The notes: generated by a model not told the origin, from the letters alone. Positions 12,008 to 24,091 are shown, counted from the first letter of the stretch. The stretch: DNA of 64,000 bases from Mytilus californianus (GCF_021869535.1 NW_026262668.1:71073558-71137557); one strand, 5' to 3'. Translations and numbers: made by a program.

Positions 12008-12382
12008 ATGGTTAGCATACCTGACTGGTCGAAGTTCTCCCGGATCCATGACACCTTAAAAGAGCCGGGGAACATACTGATGAACAAGTACTACAAACAA
12101 AGGGAAGAAGAGACCATAAAACTAGCGGAGGAACATGGATACTTCCTGGTCCCAACTCAGGGATACTTAATTAAACATATGGGTCCTTTGAATGGGCGAC
12201 GTGTAAAGGATACAAACAAAATATATCTTGTGAAGCTTGTTGGTGTTCATATGAGGAAAATTGGAGACATCTCATATTGTATTAACTTGAGGATCTGCAT
12301 CTTGCATAATAATTTCTTAACAAAAATTGATGGCCTTGCAACCTGTCGTCAATTGATTAAGCTGGATCTTCATTCAAATCAG
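12008..12382 (+). CDS. LRRIQ3: LRRIQ3 coding exon 1
   Basis: Residues 1-125: a lineage-specific N-terminus (MVSIPDWSKF...) followed by the first LRRs ending LDLHSNQ. Phase 0 donor GTAAAA. An upstream acceptor at 11965 would allow a non-coding 5' exon. Confidence 0.9.
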
Positions 12383-15300
12383 GTAAAATTAAATATGTTT
12401 CTTGGGCATATTTATATGTGAGGAGGTTATGTTTCTTATCTTATGCATTTCTTCGTAATTTACTGACATGAAAATATTTATGCATTATTGATGGAACAGT
12501 TATTCAGTTGTATATATTTATAAACCTTGTCCGATTAAGGATAAGATTTATAAAACAAAAACAAACTTCAATACATTTATTTAAAAAAATATGTTCGTGG
12601 TAAATGTGTAGCAATGTACATGTAAAAACTATAGAGATGAGACCAAACCAAGAATAGCATTAAACTTATTATTTTGTATATGAAATGACAAGGGGAAATA
12701 ATTAATGTAGTAGCACATACAACTTGTAATGGAGCATTTTCTGATCGACCTGGGTAGAGAAGTCACAATTATTAATTTGCATGGTAATAAATAATGAATA
12801 ATTATGAATTGAACATTTCTACATAGTTTTCCCTATGTTTTTCTCTAGTTCAACATGTTCAACTTTTAACTTGTCTTGAATTAATAACTGTCACTTGAAG
12901 TAACTTAATATGTTGGTCTTTCTGCAAACTTTGAAAAAAGCATTGAAAATTCCATTTGTTGCCAGTGATACAGGTAAATTTTCAAACTCTGATTTTTGGC
13001 AACACTCTGTTCAGAAGTTTGCATACATTTGCATTTAAATTAAATATTTGCTTCTCATGCTTTATTGAAAGCTGAAAAAATTGATTTAGCAAAAAAGGTA
13101 GAAGAAAAGCAATATATTTATGTAGATATATTGGATGACCCGACTATTTGTTATTTTATTAAACATGTGATTGAATATACATATATGTATTTTAGTATAT
13201 GTGTAACATGTATATGGCTTACAAATTTTTCAGCTTACATCTGTACCAGGGATTGCATTTTGGTCATCACTGAGGCATCTGAAGTTTTTATTGCTGCATG
13301 ATAATCCTCTAGGGAAGTATGAAACATTACAAAACATTGCTACATGTCCAAATCTTATGGGCCTTACATTGTATGATACACCACTTGGATTGAAGAGAAA
13401 TTATCGGCACCATGTTGTCAACAGTATTTGGTCACTTAAGGCCTTAGATCATTATGTTATATCTGATGAAGAGATAATTGAGGATGCAATATTTGGAGGA
13501 AGATTTTGTACACAGAATGAAGAATTTAAGATCAACCTTTGCCCACCATGGTACGAGGTAGGTAAAGTTTGATATGAACTGAAATGATGTAATTCAAATA
13601 GATAATACAATGAAAGCGAAAAGTTGCTTATGATGAAATACCAGGACAGGTAATAGATCAGTAGTAAATCAACAATGGCAATGTGAAAAAAAACCCAAAA
13701 AGTATTAAGGATTAATCATGAAAATAATAATACTAACATGTACAACTTTTTACCAAAATTGATCGCCCTGAAGATCATAAAAAACATTTTATTAAAATAA
13801 AGTATGTCAATAAAGGTTTTGATTTTGTAAATATTGCCGGTATTTTTAACGACCATTCTGTTAAAGAACAAATTCCTGGATATTTTGATAATACTGAACT
13901 CCCTCTTATTTGTTATATTTACAAGAAATCTACCCGGAAATTTGTGTTTAATTATAGCCAAGTCTGTAAAGATGTAAATATCAGTGAAAATACACCTACG
14001 TCATGTAATTGTAGTAATTCAGAATACACTTATGGCCCCATTTCCCATGTTATAACAGGAGACCTTAACATCGTTCGCGGCCGAGAGTTAAAATCATTCC
14101 TCAGTAAAGGACCTAAATATCGTCCCCCGTCAATTATTAAATGGAATGAGTGTCGTAATATCATCAACGACTCACTTTGTGCTTATTGTTTGAAATGGAT
14201 AAAACAGGAAAAAGCTGACAAAAAATCTTTGGACTCTTTTTGTCGAGCCTTCGACTTTTGTCGAAAAAGCGAGACATAGCGATCCTACATTCCTTCGTCA
14301 GCGTTGTCGTCGTTGGCGGCGTCCACAAATATTCACTCTGTGGTTAAAGTTTTTGAAATTTTAATAACTTTCTTAAACTATCCTGGATTTCTTCCAAACT
14401 TGGACAGAAGCTTGTTTATGATCATAAGATAATATTCAAAAATAAATTTTATAAAAAAAAAATTCCATTAAAAGCTAGTATCTAGAAGGAAATTTTGTTA
14501 AAATTTTGTTCCATTTTTTCCGTATTTTACTTATAAATGGACTTAGTTTTTCTTCCAGTTAACATTACATACAGTGTGCAGTTTAAGTTTTTAAAACATT
14601 TCTTAGATTCATAAACTATCCTGGATTTTTACCAAACTTGGACAGAAGCTACTTACAATCAAAAGATAGTATAGAGAGGAATATATTTATTAATTTTTTT
14701 CCTCATTTTTGTTGAGCCTGTGATTAACAGCAAAAGTAGGCGAGACACTGGGTTCCGCTGAACCCTTACGAATTTTTTTAATTCAGTAATGAAGATAGTT
14801 GATATACGTATACAACATTTTAAAGAACATTTTACTCTTAACAACAACCATAAAAATCCTATTTCTCGTATCAAAAATAAACTAAAAGAACTAGCCAAGG
14901 AATTTGTTTTTGTCCTGGCTGATAAAGCTGCTAATAATATTATTATAGTTTGACGTAAATTTTACATTGAGGTTCTGCAAAAGGAAATCACCAATTCACC
15001 AACATTCCAACTGACTTCATTTTCAGAAAACGATATCTGTAACAAACATAAAGTATTAGCTACTTCTTTACAAGCAGAACCAAATACACTGAAAGTCCCA
15101 ACTATGTACTGGCTTCCGAAGCTACACAAATCACCTTACAAATATAGATTTATTTCGACTTCAAGTCATTGTTCCACTACTAAATTGTCTATTCTACTTA
15201 CTAGTACACTTGGTACAATCAAAAACCTGATAATAAATTGTTCAAATAAGGCCTTTGAAAATAGTGGAATTAATTACTTTTGGAGTGTCAAAAACTCGTT

Positions 15301-18300
15301 GGAAGTACTTGATAAAATGCATGCATATATTGGTGATTTTGAATCGGTTCAAAGTTTTGATTTTTCTACCCTATATACCACTTTGCCTCATATTCTTATT
15401 AAGAAAAAATTCACACAACTTATTAAATGGGCATTTAAAAAGTCGGGATGCGAATACATATGTTCAAACTCTTTTAGGTCATTTTTTAGTAGCAACAAAC
15501 AAAAGAACTATGTCAATTGGACATGCTTTGATACTATATCTGCCCTTGAATTTTAACTTGATAACATTTTTGTTCGCTTTGGAGATTCCGTATATCGTCA
15601 AGTTATCGGAATTCCAATGGGGACTAACTGTGCACCACTTATTGCGGACCTTTTTAAGCTCACCTGGCCGGAAGGGCCAAGTGAGCTTTTCTCATCACTT
15701 GGCGTCCGTCGTCGTTAACTTTTTACATTTTGAACTTCTTCTAGAGAACCACTGAATGGAATGAAACCAAACATGGCATGAATGTTCCTTATGAGGTGCT
15801 GACCAAGTGTTGTTACTTTGAAGCTGATCCATAATCCAAGATGGCCTCCAGCGGGGGACTTAGTTTAACATGGGACCCTATGGGAAAAACATACAAATGT
15901 CTTCTTTTAGAGAACCACTGAATGGAATGAAACCAAACATGGCATGAATGTTCCTTATGAGGTGCTGACCAAGTGTTGTTACTATGAAGCTGATCCATAA
16001 TCCAAGATGGTCTCCAGCAGGGGACTTAGTTTAACATTGGACCCTATGGGAAATACATACAAATGTCTTCTTTTAGAGAACCACTGAATGGAATGAAACC
16101 AAACATGGCATGAATGTTTCTTATGAGGTGCTGACCGAGTGTTGTTACTTTGAAGCCGATCCATAATCCAAGATGGCCGCCAGCAGGGGACTTAGTTTAA
16201 CATGGGACCCTAAGAGAAATACATACAAATGTCTTCTTTTAGAGAACCACTGAATGGAATGAAACCAAACATGGCATGAATGTTCCTTATGAGGTGCTGA
16301 CCGAGTGTTGTTACTTTGAAGCCGATCCATAATCCAAGATGGCGGCCAGCGGGGGACTTAGTTTAACATGGGACCCTATGGGAAATACATACAAATGTCT
16401 TCTTTTAGAGAACCACTAAATGGAATGAAACCAAACATGGCATGAATGTTCCTTATGAGGTGCTGACCAAGTGTTGTTACTATGAAGCTGATCCATAATC
16501 TAAGATGGCCGCCAGCGGAGGACTTAGTTTAACATAGGACCCTATGGGAAATACATACAAATGTCTTCTTTTAGAGAACCACTGAATGGAATGAAACCAA
16601 ACATGACATGAATCTTCCTTATGAGGTGCTGACCAAGTGTTGTTACTTTGAAGCTGATCCTTCATCCATGATGGCCGCCAGATGGGGACAATGTTTAACA
16701 AAGGACCCTATGGACAATACATACAAATGTCTTCTTTTAGAGAACCACATACTGAATGGATTGAAACCAAACATGGCATGAATGTTCCTTATGAGGTGCT
16801 GACTAAGTTTTGTTACTTTGAAGCTGATCCTTCATCCATGATGGCCGCCAATGGGGGGACTTCCTTTAACATAAGACCCTATGGGAAATACATACAAATG
16901 CTTCTTCTAGAGGTGCACTGAATGGAATGAAACCAAAATATGGCATAAATGTTTCTTATGAGGTGCTGATGAAGTGTTGCTACTTTGTTGCCGATTTACT
17001 GTTCAAGATGGCCACCAGGATTTTTTTATTAAATTAAAGAGATGATTTTTCATTTCCTATTGTTACATGTAATTATCCATTTTTAGATGGTGACGTTCCC
17101 TTGTCACCATCTTATGGTGTTTATATATCTCAACTTGTACGATTCGCTCGTGTATGTAACAGCGTATTAGATTTTAGCTAGAGAAATTTATGTTTTACTG
17201 AAAAATTATTACACCAGGGTTTTTCGATATCATAAACTAGTCAAAGCATTTACTAAATTTTATCATAGGTATAAGGACATCATTCGTAAATATAACTCAA
17301 CATGCAGATATCTTATACGTTCGGGTATTTCACATCCAATCTCTTATGGTAATATTCTTTACAAAGCACAAAAATGTCAGTATTCACCTCAAAAGCTAAC
17401 AAAACCTTTAAACAGACTTATTAAGAAGGGATATAGTTACGATACTGTTGTCAGGTCATTAAAGATTGCATATTTTGGCTTTAATATTAATTCACTTATA
17501 GGGTCTTTGCATCGGAATTAAACACATTTATTCTAAAACCAGTTGTTGGCATGACACGAGTTATGTTCTTCTCATATATTTTATGACGGTATAATACTAA
17601 ACCCCTAACAGGAGGGATTGTGCCTGATATTCATATGATGAAGACATAATCTTTTAATCAGTTTAATTGAGGTCTGGAGCTGGCATGTCAGTTACTGCTA
17701 GTAGTCTGTTGTTATTTATGTATTATTGTCATTTTGTTTATTTTCTTTTGTTTCCTATTCTGACATTGGACTCGGACTTATATTGAGTTTTACTGTACGT
17801 ACTGTTGTGCCTCTGTTTTTTCTACATTGGCTAGAGGTATAGGGGGAGGGTTGAGATCTCAAAAAACATGTTTAACCCCGACGCATTTTTGCGCCTGTCC
17901 CAAGTCAGGAGCCACTGGCCTTTGTTAGTCTTGTATCATTTTTAGCTCACCTGGCCCAAAGGGCCAAGTGAGCTTTTCTCATCACTTGGCGTCCGTCGTC
18001 CGTCGTCGTCGTTAACTTATTACATTTTGAACTTCTTCTAGAGAACCACTGAATGGAATGAAACCAAACATGGCATGAATGTTCCTTATGAGGTGCTGAC
18101 CAAGTGTTGTTACTTTGAAGCCGATCCATCATCCTTGATGGCCGTCAGCAGGGGACTTAGTTTAACATAGGACCCTATGGGAAATATTTACAAATGTCTT
18201 CTTTTAGAGAACCACTGAATGGATTGAAACCAAACATGGCATGCATGTTCCTTATGAGGTGCTGACCAAGTGTTGTTACTTTGAAGCCGATCCATAATCC

Positions 18301-21300
18301 AAGATGGCCGCCTGGGGGGGGGGGGGGGGGGCACTTAGTTTAACATAGGACCCTATAATGGGAAATATTTACAAATGTCTTCTTTTAGAGAACCACTGAA
18401 TGGAATGAAACCAAACATGGCATGAATGTTCCTTATGAAGTGCTGACCAAGTGTTGTTACTTTGAAGCTGATCCATCATCCAAGATGGCCACCAGCTGGG
18501 GACAGTGTTTAACAAAGGACCCAATGGACAATACATACAAATGTCTTCTTTTAGAGAACCACTGAATGGATTGAAACCAAACATGGCATGAATGTTCCTT
18601 ATGAGGTGCTGTTGTTACTTTGAAGCCGATCCATCATCCAAGATGGCCGCCAGTGGGGGACTTAGTTTAACAAAGGACCCTATGGGAAATACATACAAAT
18701 GTCTTCTTTAAGAGATCCACTGAATGGAATGAAACCAAACATGGCATAAATGTTTCTCATGAGGTGCTGATGAAGTGTTGCTACTTTGTTGCTGATTTAC
18801 AGTTCAAGATGGCCACCAGGATTTTTTATTAAATTACATGGCCAATATTAAACCAAATTTGGCCTCACTCATTATTAGGGTATCTGTTATGATTTTAATC
18901 TATTTTAACATGATTTCCAAAACCAAAGAAGAATCAGGTGAGCGACACAGGCTCTTGAGAGCCTCTAGTTAATTTTAGTTTCCTGTGTATAATTTGGAGT
19001 TTAGTATGACGTCCATTATCACTGAACTAGTATACATATTTGTTTAGGGGCCAGCTGAAGGACGCCTATTTATTAAAAAGCCAAACACAATACTGGTCTG
19101 GTCATCTGTTTTGATAATTTTCTATGTTTTCTATGTATTGTCTGCGTTTTTGTCCCATGTACATTTACTCCATATCCTTTCATTTTCTACAAGTGGTGAA
19201 TGTAGGAGTCTTATCAATAAATTGAAAGAAAGTGAAATTTGTCAATTTCAAAAAGCAAATTATGCCATAGTCATTTAGTGGGATGGTTCTTCACTCACAA
19301 ATATGATTAACCCTGCCACATTCTTTATGTGTCTGTCTCAAGTCAGGAGCCTGTAATCAGTGGTTGTCATTGGTTGCTATCTGTTATAATTGTTACTATA
19401 AAAATAAGAAGATGTGGTATGATTGCCAATGAGACAACTCTCCACAAGAGACCAAATGACACAGAAATTAACAACTATAGGCCTTCAACAATGAGCAGAT
19501 CCCATACCGCATAGTCAGCTATAAAAGGCCCTGAAATGACAAATGTAAAACAATTCAAACGAGAAAAATAACGGCCTAATTTATGTACAAAATAATGAAC
19601 AAAAAACAAATATGTTACACAGCAAAAAACATCAACCACTGAATTACAGGCTCCTGACCTGGGACAGGCACATACAGAATGTGGCGGGATTGAACTAGTT
19701 AGATGGCGCCAAACCCTCCCTTTAACCTGGGACAGTGGTGCAACAGCACAAAACAAGAACACACATACAAAACAATAAACGAAAAACAAATATGATAAAG
19801 TGTAACAAACAACAACCACTCAATTACAGGCTCCTGACTTATAGAATGTGGTGGGGTTAAACTAGTTTGAAGGCGCCAACTCTCCCTTACCTGGGACAGT
19901 GGTGTTACTAGTTTATTATTTTTAGGATAACTCAGGCTTTTTGTTTTCTATTTGAACTGTTTCACATTTTGTCATCTCTGGGCCTTTTATAGCTTACCAT
20001 ACAGTATGAGTATTGCTCTTTGTTGAAGGCCATACTGTGGCTGGGGGTTGATGACATGTACCTCCTCTGCCTTGGGTCTCTTTTTGATAGTTGTCTCATT
20101 TTTATAATTATACCACATCTCAATATTTTTGTTTTGTGTATAAATTGCTACATTTATCTTTTTAATTATTAGGATGGAACATTTGAAGAAGAAATGGCTC
20201 TTTTACGGAGGACAGAAGCAGAAATTAATAAAATTATGGCTCACCATTCACCAGTCCTGATAATACAAAGACACATTAGAGGCATTTTAACAAGAAAAAG
20301 GTAAGATAAAATAAGATTATCTTTTATTTGACTGCTTGAATAAAAAAATTTATTACATGTTAATGTAATGATATACAGGTTGCTAAAAGCATTTTAGTGT
20401 AAAAATAAGGAGATATGGTATGATTGCCAATGAGACAACTATCCACCAAAATTCAAATAAAGTGGATGTAAGCAATTATAGGCCTCTGTACGGCCTTCAA
20501 CAATGAGAAAAACCCATAACGTATAGTCGACTATAAAAACCCTTGACATGAAAAATATGAAACAATTCAATTGAGAAAACTAACGGCCTAATTTATAACA
20601 AAACAATTTAAGAAAAAAAAATATAACAGACATTTTGACTGTATTTCTGACTTTTAGTTACCAAACACATGCTTAAACCAATGCATATAGTTTTTTTTCC
20701 ATAATTCATAATGTTTTTTAGTTCATCAAATATGTCTTTTTAAAACAAAATGTATTACATAATATAACTTGGAGAAGAAAAGCTATTCAGTGGTTAACCT
20801 TAAACCGATGAAATCTAGGAAAATTATGACCCCACAAATGAGCATTAAAATCCACAATAATTTATGTGAAAGTACAATTTGAATTTGACCTAGGAGTATT
20901 CAAATGATTTTAAAGAATAGAAATCAATATTGCTCATCAAGTAAAATAACTTGCTTTAGAAGAATTTACTTACGATTTTGAATGTTTCCAACTAGAAAGA
21001 ACCATAACTCTGGAACGGTAAAAATTAAAATTAAAAATAATGAAACATAGCATGTCTTTAGTGGTCCAAAACATTCCAAAAAGTGGTCTGTATTTAACAT
21101 CTGGAAACCCCTAACAATTGAATTTTTCCAACAATAAAGTACAATAACTCTGGAACAGTACAAGTTAAAACAACGACCATGTCTTTAGTGGTCCAAAACA
21201 TTCTATCAAAATTTCAATTAATTTCAAAAGGGATCTATTTATCATCTGGAAACCAAAAGTGTAATGGTCAGGCTGATAGATGGACAGGAGGATTCTTATT

Positions 21301-24091
21301 ATCCCCTGACTCTGTCAAGCAGGGGTATAATGAAAACAAGATTTACTGAAAAATGTGTATGTTTTACTATTCACATTTTATATTTGCTTTAAGGTTTGGC
21401 AGCTTTGGACAGAAATCCAAAGGTTACAGATCAGTTGAGATGCCTCATTCCTCTGATGCAGTACCTCCTCCACCCTCAACTTCACCTGCATTTACCTTAT
21501 GTAACCAGGATTTATCTGTAGGAACCAGTGCTGAATTTGACACCTATAACAAAAATCGTAGACCAGATTCCTCAGCACCAAGTGATGTAACAGAAGTACA
21601 CACTTCTTCAAAGGTTAATATATAAACTTATAAGAAGTTTTATATTTTTGATAAACCATTTTTTTAGAATAACAAGAAGAAGGACTTCTTGAAGTAACTG
21701 TGCCATTGTGATACCTACTTTGAAAAAAATAGGAAGATGTGGTATAATTGCCAACGAGAGGACTATCCACCATAGTTAAAATGATGTAGATGTAAGCAAA
21801 TATAATAAGGCCACTGTATGGCCTTTAACAATGAGTATGTTTATCAGCTGACATCAAAGATCAACAACACTTGAAATGACCAACATTCACCTAAACTAAT
21901 ATAAACAAATTGTCATAAAACCATTCCGAATACAGCCATAGAATAGAATAAATCTATAGTTTTTTAAATTGTATAATCTGCACTTACAGAGTATTAAAAG
22001 AAATGTTAAAAAATTATTGTAGCTGTTGTTGAAATGATTATAAAATGTTATTTTAACACATTATACTGAACTTTTGACTTCACTTCATTCCTGTTTCAAA
22101 TTGAATTAGAGGCCCCTTCCCCCCTCTACCTTGGAATTTTTACATTCTTTAGATTATTCTGGTTTCTGATTAGGTGTGTTTGTAAAGTACCCAATAGTAT
22201 ACATTGATTTCACCATTGATATTTAGTTTGTTGTTCAATAAGCATCATTTCTCTTCATTTTCAAGCAGAATTAAAACAGAAAATCTTGCTAAAGCATCTA
22301 ACAATATAATACTTCTGCATCTACCAACACTGCCTGAAACAAGAAGTAAATAGAAAAAATGATGGATGTATAGAAATGCATGTCTTTAATTGTAATAATG
22401 GTTAAAGATATGAATATGATATGAATTAGTTCAATTTATAGGGCCAAATTTAGGCTTTCCTTGCTCTGCTCTATACTGTTTTATGTTTTTGCCGGAAAAC
22501 AGTAAGTGAATTGTCTATGTTAACAGTTTTATTTATTATTTATACATTAATTTGAAAATTTTCAAACAAAATAATAATTGCTTGTATCTGCAAAATTATT
22601 AAAAATACAAATTAATTGTTTCCTTAGCATATAATGGTCTGCTCATCCGTTACATGTATTTATAAGTGCATAACAAATTTTGCTTGCTCTCCATTAGTTT
22701 AATAAATTAATTAACAACAACATAATTTAGTGTAAGCCTAACCAGAGATGTATATTTTCTCATTTTAGGTGAATGAACCCTACCCTACACCACAACCTCA
22801 AACACCTCGAACCCAAGATGAAATTGAATCTCCAAAGAAGAAGAAGAATTTACTGATAAACCTAGCTAAGTTACAGTCTGGAACTTTTTCAACATTGTAT
22901 GATGAGGCAATTGCCATAGAAACTATTTTACCAGAACTGACCTTTGAAAGTGTTTCTACCCCTGCAGAGACAAAGAGATATAGGAGAAGAAAGAAATCTG
23001 AGCAGCAGAAGAGAATTGTGAAAAGTGTAAAGCAGTTTTTTGGACCAGTTGTGGAGTCAGCAGATCAGCAGGAACCTGAGAAAGAGATTGATGATGACAC
23101 ACCTTTAACACAATATCGTCTGAGGGGTGTCCGTCCAGAAACAGGATATATTGATGCTAAAACTCAACTCATTTTATCTAACCAGGAAGCTGGGAGGATG
23201 GTTAGGGATGCTGAAGATGAAATACACATAAGAACTAATAATATGCCAAGACCTAAAATTTCACCAAGAAAAAACATTAACACTGACCAAAGAATTTTTG
23301 CTCGTGTCCACGGCACTATGGGTATTTCTAGTTTGCTAGCTGTGCATCAGGCTTATAGAGATAGAGAAAAAGCAGAAAGATCTGCTGCAAGAATAGAAAA
23401 CATTTTAAAGTTACATGATGAAAAAGATCGAGCAAAGGAAAGAATTAGATTGTTTAATGAAGAAAAAAGAAACCAAGCTTTACGAAAAAGAGACCAAGAA
23501 AGAGCTAATATGTTAGAAGCTTTAGAAAGACGTGAAATTAGAAGGCTAAGTTATTTAGATAAAAGGCATGATATTAAAGCAAGGTCATCAGAAATGTCAA
23601 GAACATTCAAAGCTGACTTTACCTTTATTACAGAATTCAGTACCCAGCATACATCTGTATCAAATGCTTTAATGCGACATGACAAACAAACAAAACAGGA
23701 AGATCGTGTTGCAGCAAAATCAGATTTGGTTTCGAATTTGAAAACAACAAAACAAGACCAATCAGAAATAGTTAAAAAGTACCTAGAGCATCGTCAGCTA
23801 ATGAGGCAGACAGAATCATCATTGGCAAAAAATGAACTTGATTCCAGGATGCTACAAGAAGCAAATGAAAGAATCATGGAAGCGAAAACAAGGGTAGCTC
23901 AACAGAAGCAAAGAAAAGAGACTGTTAAAACCTTTTATCCTCTCCCTCAAACAGTAACTCCTGCACCAAATATAGACAGTTCTGATAGGCTATCAGCACC
24001 TCCTCGATATACTCCAGGTGCTACTCATTATGAGGCAAATGCTTTACTAGCAGAAGGACGGATTGGAAAACACCATACAATGATTTTATGA
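12008..24091 (+). CDS. LRRIQ3: LRRIQ3, leucine-rich repeat and IQ motif protein (5 coding exons, complete)
   Basis: Orthologue of vertebrate LRRIQ3, a protein with an N-terminal LRR domain, one IQ (calmodulin-binding) motif and a charged helical C-terminal half; its cellular role is poorly defined. Coding exons: 12008-12382, 13234-13557, 20173-20300, 21394-21613, 22769-24091; phases join into 789 aa (human is about 620). Diagnostic stretches: LRICILHNNF and LIKLDLHSNQ (LRRs), VNSIWSLKALDHYVISDEEI just after the LRRs, and SPVLIIQRHIRGILTRK (IQ motif, residues about 264-275). Residues 540-620 are rich in E/K/R and probably coiled coil. The start ATG follows an in-frame TGA at 11987. Intron 2 is 6.6 kb because of nested mobile elements. 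The donor of exon 4 is the weak GTTAAT. Confidence 0.92.
13234..13557 (+). CDS. LRRIQ3: LRRIQ3 coding exon 2
   Basis: Residues 126-233 after TTTTTCAG: continues the LRRs (LTSVPGIAFWSSLRHLKFLL) and contains the LRRIQ3-specific NSIWSLKALDHYVISDEE segment. The donor GAG|GTAGGT is chosen to keep phase 0 with exon 3. Confidence 0.93.
14239..14771 (+). mobile_element. TRC-I element inside the Penelope-like ORF
   Basis: Begins TGTCGAGCCTTCGAC with a head hairpin, ends with the GGGTTCCGC/GAACCC hairpin. The interior holds degenerate half-repeats around CTATCCTGGATTT. It interrupts the retroelement frame in a T-run between a SLDSF and an NSVMK segment. An inverted copy is at 57751-58272. Confidence 0.75.
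15655..17034 (+). mobile_element. TRC-A element, copy 1, 3'-truncated
   Basis: Starts with the hairpin AGCTCACCTGGCC...AAGTGAGCT, then carries about seven tandem units of 160-167 bp containing CCACTGAATGGAATGAAACC and AAGATGGCC. The 3' end present in copy 2 (…GAGAGCCTCTAG) is missing; the sequence stops at ATTAAATTAA and passes straight into Penelope-like coding sequence. Short minus-strand ORFs in each unit are artefacts of the repeat. Confidence 0.8.
17942..18968 (+). mobile_element. TRC-A element, copy 2, complete
   Basis: 5' hairpin AGCTCACCTGGCCC/GGGCCAAGTGAGCT, GTCCGTCGTCGTCG tract, about four to five tandem units, then GGTGAGCGACACAGG and a 7-bp-stem hairpin AGGCTCTTGAGAGCCT followed by CTAG. 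Insertion into the Penelope-like tail is resolved by the empty site at about 36950. The 3' hairpin plus CTAG end and absence of an obligatory target duplication resemble Helitron/Helentron-derived elements. Confidence 0.8.
18314..18331 (+). repeat. Poly-G tract (18 G)
   Basis: An uninterrupted run of 18 G inside a TRC-A unit, where other units read CCAGCRGGGGAC. Its length is likely variable and may be an assembly uncertainty. Confidence 0.8.
19263..20127. repeat. Inverted cluster of dispersed repeat R1
   Basis: Contains a plus copy of R1 from about 19398 (GATGTGGTATGATTGCCAAT, GAGACAACT, CCTTCAACAATGAGC, TATAAAAGGCCC) to 19915, a minus copy 19917-20127, and a minus fragment 19263-19388. The two main copies face each other and end about 45 bp before LRRIQ3 exon 3. 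No coding capacity. Confidence 0.7.
20173..20300 (+). CDS. LRRIQ3: LRRIQ3 coding exon 3 (IQ motif)
   Basis: Encodes DGTFEEEMALLRRTEAEINK and the IQ motif IIQRHIRGILTRK. Acceptor TTATTAG, donor GTAAGA, leaving two bases of Arg276. Confidence 0.93.
20398..20640 (+). repeat. Dispersed repeat R1, plus copy
   Basis: Same order of words as the 19398 copy: GGTATGATTGCCAATGAGAC, AACTATCCACC, GGCCTTCAACAATGAG, CGACTATAAAAACCC, CTAACGGCCTAATTTAT. Lies in LRRIQ3 intron 3. Confidence 0.7.
20985..21332 (+). mobile_element. TRC-J element with two core units
   Basis: Two degenerate units around ATAACTCTGGAACRGTA and TTTAGTGGTCCAAAACATTC, then GATGGACAGGAGG and a 3' hairpin CCCCTGACT...GCAGGGG followed by TATAATG. 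Lies in LRRIQ3 intron 3. Confidence 0.6.
21394..21613 (+). CDS. LRRIQ3: LRRIQ3 coding exon 4
   Basis: Begins in the split Arg codon, then FGSFGQKSKGYRSVEMPHSS, a Ser/Pro-rich linker without a recognised domain. Acceptor TTTAAG; non-consensus donor AAG|GTTAAT. Confidence 0.85.
21725..21935 (+). repeat. Dispersed repeat R1, diverged plus copy
   Basis: Recognisable by GAAGATGTGGTATAATTGCC, CTATCCACCAT and GGCCTTTAACAATGAGTATG. Lies just after LRRIQ3 exon 4. Confidence 0.6.
22769..24091 (+). CDS. LRRIQ3: LRRIQ3 terminal coding exon
   Basis: Encodes residues 350-789 and the TGA stop. Charged, mostly helical: REKAERSAARIENIL and ALRKRDQERANMLEALERRE blocks look like coiled coil. The exon starts with GTG (Val350), not an initiator. 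A first poly(A) candidate, AATAAA, is at 24297. Confidence 0.93.
   Translation: MNEPYPTPQPQTPRTQDEIESPKKKKNLLINLAKLQSGTFSTLYDEAIAIETILPELTFESVSTPAETKRYRRRKKSEQQKRIVKSVKQFFGPVVESADQQEPEKEIDDDTPLTQYRLRGVRPETGYIDAKTQLILSNQEAGRMVRDAEDEIHIRTNNMPRPKISPRKNINTDQRIFARVHGTMGISSLLAVHQAYRDREKAERSAARIENILKLHDEKDRAKERIRLFNEEKRNQALRKRDQERANMLEALERREIRRLSYLDKRHDIKARSSEMSRTFKADFTFITEFSTQHTSVSNALMRHDKQTKQEDRVAAKSDLVSNLKTTKQDQSEIVKKYLEHRQLMRQTESSLAKNELDSRMLQEANERIMEAKTRVAQQKQRKETVKTFYPLPQTVTPAPNIDSSDRLSAPPRYTPGATHYEANALLAEGRIGKHHTMIL

Larger units (their letters stand above)
13690..19064 (+). mobile_element. Penelope-like retroelement, broken and nested with three insertions
   Basis: Penelope-like protein pieces are spread over 13740-17522 in LRRIQ3 intron 2: an N-terminal HVITGDLNIVRGRELKSFLS and KGPKYRPPSI block; FVFVLADKAANN; the RT segment YWLPKLHKSPYKYRFIS and FDFSTLYTTLP; GIPMGTNCAPLIADLF; and, after a gap, PSYGVYISQLVRFARVCNSV to the C-terminus ending at about 17522. 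A non-coding tail (ATTGGCTAGAGGTATAGGGG... to GGGGCCAGCTGAAGG) runs to 19064. In-frame stops (14951, 15554) and the loss of the second RT catalytic block (the YLDD region) show it is dead. Inserted elements at 14239-14771, 15655-17034 and 17942-18968 are entered separately. No GIY-YIG block was recognised. Confidence 0.85.

Noticed and set aside
15813-18584. Many minus-strand ~60-residue frames with SCHVWFHSIQWFSKRRHLY
   Set aside because: Each is one TRC-A unit translated in reverse. The similarity is DNA repetition, not a peptide family.
21353-21625. Separate small gene starting at 21353
   Set aside because: The conserved part starts at a TTTAAG acceptor and joins LRRIQ3 exon 3 in phase; the upstream codons are intronic.
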